Of a stretch of DNA of 64,000 bases, positions 8,965-16,025 are shown in pieces; the first letter of the stretch is position 1; every line of letters starts with the position of its first letter. The stretch spans positions 439,275-503,274 of the forward strand of contig JADJPK010000008.1 in the NCBI GenBank assembly GCA_016713305.1, in the 5' to 3' direction. This DNA is from Betaproteobacteria bacterium. GTDB lineage: Bacteria; Pseudomonadota; Gammaproteobacteria; Burkholderiales; Ga0077523. Made by a program: the position numbers and the translations under genes. The notes beneath the pieces are model-generated. The model had not been told where the DNA came from. It did no database searches and saw only the letters and a list, made by a program, of their open reading frames with translations.

Positions 8965-9057
8965 GCCGCGTACACCGACCGGCGGCCTCGCAAGCGACGA
9001 AGTACTTCTTGACTTCCTCTCGATATCCCGCCGGGGCGCGTCCCCGGCGTTTTTTTT
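8965..9057 (+). other. Intergenic stretch ending in strong terminator; possible small RNA
   Basis: Downstream of the orphan regulator, the text holds a loose promoter-like pair (TTGCGA, 17 bases, TACACC) and then about 80 bases ending in the terminator at 9029-9057. It could be the regulator's 3' UTR or an independent short transcript. Promoter quality is poor. Confidence 0.25.
9029..9057 (+). terminator. Strong rho-independent terminator
   Basis: CGCCGGGG pairs with CCCCGGCG across a 5-base loop and is followed directly by eight T residues. Plus-strand orientation, serving the orphan regulator gene or a short RNA. Confidence 0.88.
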
Positions 9058-9073
9058 GGCGCGAAGACCCGAT

Positions 9074-9919
9074 CTACCGGCGCGAATCGCCCGGGCCTGA
9101 ACCGAGCCGCGACGAGGACGCGCGGTGACAGCTCGAGAGAGTTCGTCGATCCCGGTCCTCGGCTGGCTGACCATCCCCTCTAGAGCGACTCTTCCGTTGC
9201 GGAAGGTCTCGCGGACTGCAGCATGTCGTGGACTTCCCCGTCATCACGGCGAGATAGCACGCGAGCGCCAGGTAGGTCACCCCGTAGAGGATGCGTGTTC
9301 TTGTGGGCACGTCGTAGTACACGGCGTTGGCAGGGTCCCGCCGGTCGAACTTGACCGCTTTCCAGACGTGAGGCGCAGCCAGCAGAGCGACGAGCAGCAG
9401 CATGGGACTGGGGCGCCAGACGAACAGTGCGACGAGGATCGGCACGCCCAGCAGCCACACTCGCGGCGAGACGATGGAGGTGATCCGCCCGCCGTCGAAG
9501 GGCGCCAGCGGAATGAGATTGAACAGGTTGATGAAGAAGCCCGCATAGGAAAGCGCCAGCAGCAGATCGCTGTGCCAGGAGCGGGCAAGCACGTAACAGG
9601 CGATGGAGACAAGCGTGCCGGCGACCGGACCCGCCAGGGCGACGTAGGCCTCGGTCTCCACATCGTGGGGAAGTGTCTTGAGCTGCACCCAGGCACCCAC
9701 GAACGGGATGAACGTCGGCGCGCCGACAGCGAGTCCCCGCTGCCGCGCGGCCATGAAATGTCCCATTTCGTGCACGAATATGAGGCCCACGAGCCCGACG
9801 GCGTACCACACGCCGAATACGAGCGTGTAGGCGAACACGGAGATGATCATCGTCAGCCCGGTGATCGCCACCTTGCCCAGCTTGCCGGCGGAGAAGAGCA
9901 GGACGAGCAGCTTCAGCAT
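9074..9919 (-). CDS. Site-2-protease-like M50 membrane metalloprotease
   Basis: 281 residues. Several membrane segments surround the zinc motif HEMGH (in FVHEMGHFMAARQRG). The second M50 motif follows in FNLIPLAPFDGGRI, where the Asp would complete the zinc site. ATG 9919 has GAGGA about 9 bases upstream. The last 50 or so residues (after LAVMTGKS) are Arg/Ser-rich and unlike the family, so the natural end may be earlier and a small indel near 9230 is possible. Such proteins are often annotated 'site-2 protease family' and cleave membrane proteins, but no substrate is suggested here. It is the last gene of a minus-strand unit with the TPR lipoprotein. Confidence 0.8.
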   Translation of the reverse strand: MLKLLVLLFSAGKLGKVAITGLTMIISVFAYTLVFGVWYAVGLVGLIFVHEMGHFMAARQRGLAVGAPTFIPFVGAWVQLKTLPHDVETEAYVALAGPVAGTLVSIACYVLARSWHSDLLLALSYAGFFINLFNLIPLAPFDGGRITSIVSPRVWLLGVPILVALFVWRPSPMLLLVALLAAPHVWKAVKFDRRDPANAVYYDVPTRTRILYGVTYLALACYLAVMTGKSTTCCSPRDLPQRKSRSRGDGQPAEDRDRRTLSSCHRASSSRLGSGPGDSRR

Positions 9920-10188
9920 GGGCGGAAGTCCTCGTGCTTCGGGAGGGGCCGGAGGAGCCCCCGAAGCGCGCGGCACGACCGCCAAGCAACGCTGCGGCAA
10001 GGAGTCTTCCGCGGGATCTCCATCAGGCTGTCCCGCTGCCCGGGCCGGGAACGGGACACCCCATGCTCTACTCTGGATCGCTGCTTTCCGACGGCCACAA
10101 CGTCGACGCGTCTCACCGCCACGGGCAGGCGCTGCAACGGAACGGGGATCCCGCCAGGGACCCGCCGTTTTCCGGCCCGATGCTTCAT
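9913..10188 (-). CDS. Possible 91-residue basic protein, coupled to protease gene
   Basis: The frame starts at ATG 10188 behind an excellent ribosome site (AGGAGG, 5 bases away) and ends 6 bases inside the start of the M50 protease gene, an arrangement typical of translational coupling. The product is Arg-rich and low-complexity (MKHRAGKRRVPGG...), which in such GC-rich DNA can also come from a non-coding frame. No domain recognised. It fills the otherwise empty stretch between the protease and the TPR lipoprotein. Confidence 0.35.
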   Translation of the reverse strand: MKHRAGKRRVPGGIPVPLQRLPVAVRRVDVVAVGKQRSRVEHGVSRSRPGQRDSLMEIPRKTPCRSVAWRSCRALRGLLRPLPKHEDFRPC

Positions 10189-10229
10189 GTCCACCTCCTG
10201 CACGCGGGTGGACCGCCGGCCGCTCGCCG

Positions 10230-10766
10230 CTACTGCGGCAGTCCGGCGGAATCCAGCCCGAGCTGTTGCAAACGCTCGAAGTACACGGCCGAAAGGGCGC
10301 GCGCGTCCTTCCCTTCTTCGGCAGACAATGCGCCCCAGCCACTGGCAGACCGTCGGAGTGCCACCGCGCCCTCCTGCCAGCGGTTCATGGCCGCATAGCA
10401 ACGGGCAAGCTCCAGATCCCGTCTGGCATGGGCCCCGTCCGTCGTCTGCGGGGTGTTCCGCGCCAGGGATCCAGACTGCTCCAGGGCTCGCGCCGCTTCC
10501 GCAAAACGGGCCTGTTGCCGGTAGAACCGTCCCAGGTTGTACAGCGCCTCTGCCTGCGTTGCGGAATCGAGCGATTTCGAACGTTCCACGGCTGACAGGT
10601 AGTACCCCTCGGCATCAGTGGCGCGCTGAGTCGTTGCGGCGGTCTCGCCTTCTTTCGTGTACTTCTCGACCACTCCCTTCCGGGAAGAACAGCCCACGCT
10701 AACCAACAGCGCCGAGCAGAACAATACGAATGTGACTTTTGTCACATCTTTTGCGTCGATGAACAT
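10230..10766 (-). CDS. TPR-containing lipoprotein
   Basis: 178 residues. A signal segment (KVTFVLFCSALLVSVGC) ends in a lipobox Cys near residue 26. The mature part holds two or three TPR-like helix pairs (AEGYYLSAVERSKSL, AEALYNLGRFYRQQARFAEAARALEQ, ARRDLELARCYAAMNRWQEGAVAL). Start choice is uncertain: ATG 10766 has no clear ribosome site and a GTG at 10745 is possible. A perfect CRP-type palindrome overlaps the first codons. Probably the first gene of a unit with the M50 protease. Exact role unknown; TPR lipoproteins commonly scaffold envelope complexes. Confidence 0.72.
   Translation of the reverse strand: MFIDAKDVTKVTFVLFCSALLVSVGCSSRKGVVEKYTKEGETAATTQRATDAEGYYLSAVERSKSLDSATQAEALYNLGRFYRQQARFAEAARALEQSGSLARNTPQTTDGAHARRDLELARCYAAMNRWQEGAVALRRSASGWGALSAEEGKDARALSAVYFERLQQLGLDSAGLPQ
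10731..10746. promoter_or_regulatory. CRP-type palindrome TGTGA-N6-TCACA
   Basis: TGTGACTTTTGTCACA matches the classical CRP/Vfr consensus exactly. It lies over the first codons of the minus-strand TPR lipoprotein and about 190 bases upstream of the plus-strand gene at 10934, so it could act on either. Confidence 0.4.
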
Positions 10767-10933
10767 GGTTTTCTGCCCACGAAAGGCGCCTGACGAGGGG
10801 ATGGATCAGTTTACGCCCCGTCGCGTGGACATACCCGGGCTAGAATCGACCGGGTAGACATCGGCGAGGCGCGCCCGCCGGTTTCCGGATTGCCGGCCTG
10901 CCAGAACGGCGCCTTCCCAGGGATGGACCCGAC

Positions 10934-11470
10934 TTGAAACTGGAACGTATCCGCATCGAATTCGACCCGGAACAGGACCGCCTCCTGATGCTGGTGCTCA
11001 TCGATGGCGCCGCGGAGGTTCGCCTGTGGCTGACTCGCCGTTGCGTCAAGCGCTTCTGGATGGCCATGGTCCGCATGGCGGAGATCAAGCCCGAGATCCA
11101 GCTCCAGTCCAATCCGGAGGCACGAACCGCCGTCCTGCACTTCGAACACGAAAAGGCGCTGCGTGAGGTGAAGTTCTCGCGCTCGGAACCGGAGCCTCCC
11201 CAGGCGCCACCGCGGGTTCAACCCTTGGGGCCCGAACCCTTGCTCGTCACGAGAATCCAGGCTCGGCGAGAGGCCGACGGCCGCAGCCTGATCGCCCTGC
11301 TGCCGTCGCAAGGCCAGGGAGCGCATCTGACATTGAGCGAGAATCTTCTCCATGGCCTGATGAAGCTGGTGCAGCAGGCCGTGCTGAAGGCCGAGTGGGA
11401 CATGGCGCTGGAGTTGCCCAGTGCGCCCGCGCTGGCCGATGATGGTCAAACGGAAAGAGTCCTGAACTGA
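10934..11470 (+). CDS. Conserved hypothetical protein (178 aa)
   Basis: No ATG is available near the start of this frame. TTG 10934, behind an AGGGATGGA ribosome-site region, gives MKLERIRIEFDPEQDRLLMLVL. The protein is soluble with no signal peptide or membrane segment, and appears to have a beta-rich N-terminal half, a Pro-rich linker (PEPPQAPPRVQPLGPEP) and a helical C-terminal third. No family recognised. The stop is 17 bases before the cytochrome c gene, so they are probably co-transcribed. Confidence 0.6.
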   Translation: MKLERIRIEFDPEQDRLLMLVLIDGAAEVRLWLTRRCVKRFWMAMVRMAEIKPEIQLQSNPEARTAVLHFEHEKALREVKFSRSEPEPPQAPPRVQPLGPEPLLVTRIQARREADGRSLIALLPSQGQGAHLTLSENLLHGLMKLVQQAVLKAEWDMALELPSAPALADDGQTERVLN

Positions 11471-11487
11471 AACGGCGGAGGTGGGTG

Positions 11488-11913
11488 ATGGCGATTCTTC
11501 TCGAAGGAACCGCGTTCCAGCGGTTCGTTCGCATGTTCGTGGCAGCGGTCGTGTTCGGTCTTGGTCTGGCCGCGGGAAGCAGTTGCGCCGTTGCGGACGA
11601 TGCAGCGGAGGTGAACGATCTGGCGGTGCCCATGGAAGACGCCGCGGCCATCGAACTGGGCAAGACCCGATTCGGCCAGAAGTGCAGCGGCTTCTGCCAC
11701 GGCAGTGGCGGCAAGGGCGGCAGGGGTCCGTGCCTCATCTGCGGCAAGTTCAAGCGTGGCGGAAAGAATTCGGATCTCTACCGCAACATCGCGGAAGGGG
11801 TGAAGGGCACGGCCATGGGCGCCTTCGGGGAGGCGCTGCCCATGGAGGAAATCGTGGCGGTGATCGCCTATCTGCGTACCGAACAGAAGAAGAAGGAAGC
11901 CGCGGAACAGTAG
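11488..11913 (+). CDS. Exported c-type cytochrome with atypical CX3CH heme motif
   Basis: 141 residues with a signal peptide (FVAAVVFGLGLAAGSSCAVA). The heme site reads KCSGFCHG: three residues between the cysteines instead of two. Soon after comes a second Cys pair (GPCLICGKF) in a Gly/Lys-rich insertion. The distal part is ordinary for cytochrome c, with a Met ligand candidate in GTAMGAF and the final helix EEIVAVIAYLRTEQKKK. ATG 11488 follows GGAGG by 7 bases. It is likely a small periplasmic electron carrier. Heme attachment at CX3CH is plausible but unproven; the Cys of the second pair is an alternative partner. Confidence 0.75.
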   Translation: MAILLEGTAFQRFVRMFVAAVVFGLGLAAGSSCAVADDAAEVNDLAVPMEDAAAIELGKTRFGQKCSGFCHGSGGKGGRGPCLICGKFKRGGKNSDLYRNIAEGVKGTAMGAFGEALPMEEIVAVIAYLRTEQKKKEAAEQ

Positions 11914-11919
11914 TCCCGG

Positions 11920-13182
11920 TCAGCGCAGAACGTCGTCGATCCACTGGATCCAGTGCCGGACCGGCAAGCCGGTCCCGCTCTGGATGTGTGTCTGACAGCC
12001 GATATTCGCCGTGGCGACGCCGGCTGGAGCACCTCCTTCCAACGCCTTCACCTTGTTGTCCAGCAGCCGCCGGGACAGTTCCGGTTGGAGCAGCGAGTAG
12101 GTACCCGCCGAGCCGCAACACAGATGGGAATCGGGGACGGGCGTGAGTTCGAACCCCGCCGCGACGAGCAAGGACTCGGCGAGACCGCGGATCTGCTGGC
12201 CGTGCTGGAGTGAACAGGGTGGGTGGTAGGCAAGCGTGCGCCGGGGCTTTCCCGCAGCCGCTTTCTCGAGCAAGGGCAGAAGGGCGGACTTCTCCGCAGC
12301 GAGCACCTCGCTCAGATCGCGGGTGGCGGTCGAGACGCGCTCCCCGGTCTTCGCATGCGTCGGATCGTGAGCCAGGTAGTGCGCGTACTCCTTGACGGTG
12401 GATCCGCAGCCGCTGGCCGTCATGACGACTGCCTCCACCCCGGATTCCAGCAGCGGCGTCCACGCATCCACGTTGCGCCGCATGTGCGCGCGGCCTTCCT
12501 CCTGCTTGTTGAGGTGGAACGCAACGGCGCCGCAGCAGCCCGCTCGATCCGCCTTCACCAGCGAAATTCCGATGCGGTCCAGCACCCGGGCGGCGGCGGC
12601 ATTGATGTCCGGGGCGAGCGACGGCTGAACGCATCCTTCCAGCACCACCATGCGGCGTGAGTGGCGTGCCGAAGGCCAGGGTCCTGCCGAGGCGGCCGGA
12701 GGGATCTTCTTGCGCAGGGTCTCCGGAACCAGAGCGCTGAACGTTCGTCCCAGCGCGAGCGCCGGAGCGAAGACGGGCGCGCTGGAAAAGACGGTCGCCA
12801 TCGCCTTGCGCTTGATCGACTCCCCGGCCGGCCTCCCGACCTGCTCTTCCACCACGCGGCGGCCGATGTCCACGAGCTTGCCGTACTCCACGCCTGACGG
12901 ACAGGTCGTTTCACAGGAACGGCAGGTAAGACACCGGTCCAGGTGAAGCTGAGTCTTCTCGGTGGCCGGTGTGCCTTCGAGGACCTGCTTGATGAGATAG
13001 ATCCGTCCGCGAGGTCCGTCCAGCTCGTCGCCCAGCAGCTGGTAGGTGGGACAGGTCGCGGTACAGAAGCCGCAGTGCACGCAGCGGCGCAGGATCGCTT
13101 CGGCCTCCACGCCTTCGGCGGTGTCCTTGATGAAGTCGGCGAGATGGGTTTCATGATGGCTATTTCGACAAAGTGTACGCAT
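11920..13182 (-). CDS. glcF: Glycolate oxidase iron-sulfur subunit GlcF
   Basis: About 420 residues, close to the usual 407. Two 4Fe-4S clusters are marked by CVHCGFCTATCP and CLTCRSCETTCP, followed by CCG domains (AGCCGAV, HLCCGSAGTY). It is the electron-transfer subunit of membrane-associated glycolate dehydrogenase with GlcD and GlcE. The start is uncertain: the expected ATG at 13154 is one base out of frame with THLADFIKDT, and the first in-frame ATG (13182) lies in a repeat without a ribosome site. A missing A in the AAA run after that ATG would restore MKTHLADF. The stop is 6 bases from the convergent cytochrome gene's stop. Confidence 0.9.
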   Translation of the reverse strand: MRTLCRNSHHETHLADFIKDTAEGVEAEAILRRCVHCGFCTATCPTYQLLGDELDGPRGRIYLIKQVLEGTPATEKTQLHLDRCLTCRSCETTCPSGVEYGKLVDIGRRVVEEQVGRPAGESIKRKAMATVFSSAPVFAPALALGRTFSALVPETLRKKIPPAASAGPWPSARHSRRMVVLEGCVQPSLAPDINAAAARVLDRIGISLVKADRAGCCGAVAFHLNKQEEGRAHMRRNVDAWTPLLESGVEAVVMTASGCGSTVKEYAHYLAHDPTHAKTGERVSTATRDLSEVLAAEKSALLPLLEKAAAGKPRRTLAYHPPCSLQHGQQIRGLAESLLVAAGFELTPVPDSHLCCGSAGTYSLLQPELSRRLLDNKVKALEGGAPAGVATANIGCQTHIQSGTGLPVRHWIQWIDDVLR

Positions 13183-13480
13183 CGCTGCCGCGATGCACGT
13201 GCACTTTGTCGAGCAAGAGTTGAGCTTGAGGCGCCGGCGCTCGTTTCGATTGCGAAAGGCAACGCGGCATCGCTTGCGCGATGCCGGACCGCTTCGCCGA
13301 TAGCCCGCTTCCGCGGCAGGCTTGAGGCGGCTCGGCGCCTGCCGCGAATCAAGAGCTACGAAGGCATCGCTGTCGCGATGCACGTGCACTTTGTCGAGCA
13401 AGAGACTGCGAAACGAGCTCGAGGCGGCTCGGCGCCCGTTTCGACCGTGAATGGCTGCGTTGCATCGCATGCACGCGTTC
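13160..13480. repeat. Palindromic repeat block between glcE and glcF
   Basis: A 41-bp direct repeat occurs at 13179-13219 and 13364-13404 with one mismatch. The first copy is part of an inverted repeat (CGACAAAGTG 13166-13175 with CACTTTGTCG 13202-13211). A related small hairpin, GCATCGC/GCGATGC, is at 13267-13284, and the phrase GAGGCGGCTCGGCGCC recurs at about 13325 and 13421. This looks like a REP/BIME-type intergenic element, not a transposon; no gene is inside. It occupies the 302 bases between glcE and glcF and probably supplies RNA structure there. Confidence 0.72.
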
Positions 13481-13484
13481 ATTC

Positions 13485-14528
13485 TCAGAACTCTGTGTGG
13501 ATGCGGTGGCGGCCGAAGGTCGATGTGGGATCGATCGACCGCTTGAGCTTCTCGTGCAGGATGAGCACCGGCGGGGCGAGACGCTGGATGCCGCGTGACT
13601 TTTCGCCGCCACGATAGAGCGTGGCGTGACCACCCGCCCCGGCTGCCGCCGCATGCGCGCGATCATGGTCCAGGTCGGCGGCGATCCAGCGAAGCGCGCC
13701 GTTCCACTCCAGGAGTTGCGGACCCAGGGCCACGGGCGCTGTCGTGCTCTTGATGGACAGGCGCCACAACGTCGACGCGCCCGCGAAGAACGGGTGCGTC
13801 TGGTCACGGAGCGATGCCCAGAAGGCCTCTGCCTCGGCGAGCGGGTCTCCGCCCATTTTCGCGCGTCCGGCATCGACCGCGGCTTTGGCGCCGGACAGCC
13901 TGACCGTCAGCCTGCCGTCGACGTGACACGATGCCGAGATGGGCAGGGGCTGTGCAGCCCAGCGGTTGATGCGGTCGATGGCCTGCGCTTCGTCCAGGTC
14001 GAACTGGAGGGTCGCCTCGGTCTCCGGAACCGGGAGGACCTTGAGGGACACCTCGGTGATCAGCGCCAGGGTGCCGAACGAGCCGGCGATGAGGCGCGAC
14101 AGATCGTAGCCGGCGACGTTCTTCATGACCTGTCCGCCGAACGACAGATCCTGGCCCGCGGAATCGACGATGCGCATGCCCAGCACGAAGTCACGTGCGG
14201 AGCCCGCGGCGGCCCGTCGCGGACCGGAGAACCCCGCGCCGACGACGCCACCGATGGTCGAGGCCGGACCGAATCGCGGGGGCTCGAACGCGAGCATCTG
14301 CCCGCTCGCAGCGAGCGTCGATTCGACGTCCTCGAGCGGCGTTCCCGCCCGGGCCGTCAGCACGAGTTCGGCCGGATCGTAGTCCACGATGCCGGCGTAG
14401 CCGCGAGTGTCGAGGATGTCGCCTTCCAGCGCGACACCGTAGAAATCCTTGGTGCCGCCGCCGCGGACGCGCAAGCAACGGCCCTGCGAGGATGCCGCGC
14501 GAACGGCCTCCGTGAACTGTTCGATCAT
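13485..14528 (-). CDS. glcE: Glycolate oxidase FAD-binding subunit GlcE
   Basis: 347 residues, matching the usual 350. The PCMH-type FAD domain is visible: RVRGGGTKDF, then PPRFGPASTIGGVVGAGFSGPRRAAAGSARDFVLG and GGQVMKNVAGYDLSRL. It is a second, shorter flavin subunit of glycolate dehydrogenase. ATG 14528 is 3 bases from the glcD stop, so the two are tightly coupled. Downstream, glcF is separated by a repeat block, unusual for this operon. Confidence 0.92.
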   Translation of the reverse strand: MIEQFTEAVRAASSQGRCLRVRGGGTKDFYGVALEGDILDTRGYAGIVDYDPAELVLTARAGTPLEDVESTLAASGQMLAFEPPRFGPASTIGGVVGAGFSGPRRAAAGSARDFVLGMRIVDSAGQDLSFGGQVMKNVAGYDLSRLIAGSFGTLALITEVSLKVLPVPETEATLQFDLDEAQAIDRINRWAAQPLPISASCHVDGRLTVRLSGAKAAVDAGRAKMGGDPLAEAEAFWASLRDQTHPFFAGASTLWRLSIKSTTAPVALGPQLLEWNGALRWIAADLDHDRAHAAAAGAGGHATLYRGGEKSRGIQRLAPPVLILHEKLKRSIDPTSTFGRHRIHTEF

Positions 14529-14530
14529 GG

Positions 14531-16024
14531 TCAGAAGCGGGGAATGTCGGGGAAGCGTTCCTGCCCGCGGCGCACGTGCATCATGCCGAACTCGGCGCAG
14601 CGGTGGAGCGTGGGCACGCCCTTGCCCGGATTGAGCAGGCCCCGTTCGTCGAAGGCGCGCTTGACCGCGTGGAACGTCAGCAATTCTTCGGGCGCGAACT
14701 GCACGCACATCTCGTTGATCTTCTCGACTCCCACGCCGTGCTCGCCGGTGACGGTGCCGCCCGCCTCGACGCACAGCGTGAGAATGCGGGAGCCGAACTT
14801 CGCAGCCTGTTCCGCCTGGCCCGGCTTGTTCGCGTCGAACATGATGAGCGGATGCAGATTGCCGTCGCCGGCGTGGAAGACGTTGGGGCAGGACAAGCCG
14901 AACTCCTTTGACAGCGCTTCGATGCCGCTCAGCACGGCCGCGAGCTTGCGCTTGGGAATCGTGCCGTCCATGCAGTAGTAGTCAGGCATGATCCGGCCCA
15001 CGGCGGGGAAAGCGGCCTTGCGCCCTGACCAGAACTTCAGCCGTTCGGTTTCATCCCTGGACAGGCGGATCTCCGTGGCGCCGCTTGCGCGCATCACGGC
15101 TTCCATGCGTTCGATCTCGGCGGCGACCTCCTCGGGCGTACCGTCGGACTCGCACAACAGGATCGCTTCGGCATCCAGCGGATAACCCGCCCGCACGAAC
15201 TGCTCCACCGCCTGCGTGGCGAGCTTGTCCATCATTTCGAGACCGGCGGGAATGATGCCTGCTGCAATGATGTTCGCCACCGCCGCGCCGGCTTTCTCGA
15301 GCGAGTCGAAGCACGCCAGCACCACGCGCGCGAGCTGAGGCTTGGGCAGCAGTTTCACGGTGATCTCGGTCACCACGCCCAGCATTCCTTCGGAGCCGAT
15401 GATGAGGGCAAGCAGGTCGAGGCCCGCGGCGTCGAGTCCGTCTCCGCCCAGTTCCATCACTTCGCCTTCGATGGTGACGAAACGCACCTTGAGCACGTTG
15501 TGAACGGTGAGGCCGTACTTGAGGCAGTGCACGCCGCCCGAGTTCTCGGCGATGTTGCCGCCGATGGAGCAGGCGATCTGGCTGGAGGGGTCCGGCGCGT
15601 AGTAGAGACCGTGAACGGCGGTGGCTTCGGAGATCGCGAGATTGCGCACGCCCGGTTGAACGCGGGCGATCCGCGCCACGGGGTCGATCTCCAGGATGCT
15701 TTTCATCTTGGACAGGCCCAGCGTCACGCCCTGCTCGTGCGGCAGCGCGCCGCCCGAGAGTCCGGTACCCGCGCCACGTGCCACGACCGGGACTTTCAGC
15801 TCGTGACATACCTTGAGAACCGCCTGAACCTGCGCTTCGTTCTCAGGCAGCGTCACCGCGAGAGGCACCTTGCGGTACGCGGACAGACCGTCGCACTCGT
15901 AGGGCCTGGTTTCCTCCGGCGTGACGAGCAGGCAGTGCTCCGGCAGCACCTGCCGCAGACGGCTGACCAGCTGACCGGCGTCGGTGCTGAACTGGGTGTC
16001 GGGGAGAGTTTCGGGTTTGCCCAT
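14531..16024 (-). CDS. glcD: Glycolate oxidase FAD-linked subunit GlcD
   Basis: 497 residues, as for the family. N-terminal FAD-binding segments include VVARGAGTGLSGGALP and CSIGGNIAENSGGVHCLKYG; the C-terminal FAD-oxidase domain has NVFHAGDGNLHP and TVTGEHGVGVEK. It oxidises glycolate to glyoxylate and passes electrons through GlcF to the quinone pool. It begins 1 base after the glycerate kinase gene ends, in an operon hyi-eamA-kinase-glcDEF. Confidence 0.95.
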   Translation of the reverse strand: MGKPETLPDTQFSTDAGQLVSRLRQVLPEHCLLVTPEETRPYECDGLSAYRKVPLAVTLPENEAQVQAVLKVCHELKVPVVARGAGTGLSGGALPHEQGVTLGLSKMKSILEIDPVARIARVQPGVRNLAISEATAVHGLYYAPDPSSQIACSIGGNIAENSGGVHCLKYGLTVHNVLKVRFVTIEGEVMELGGDGLDAAGLDLLALIIGSEGMLGVVTEITVKLLPKPQLARVVLACFDSLEKAGAAVANIIAAGIIPAGLEMMDKLATQAVEQFVRAGYPLDAEAILLCESDGTPEEVAAEIERMEAVMRASGATEIRLSRDETERLKFWSGRKAAFPAVGRIMPDYYCMDGTIPKRKLAAVLSGIEALSKEFGLSCPNVFHAGDGNLHPLIMFDANKPGQAEQAAKFGSRILTLCVEAGGTVTGEHGVGVEKINEMCVQFAPEELLTFHAVKRAFDERGLLNPGKGVPTLHRCAEFGMMHVRRGQERFPDIPRF

Positions 16025-16025
16025 G

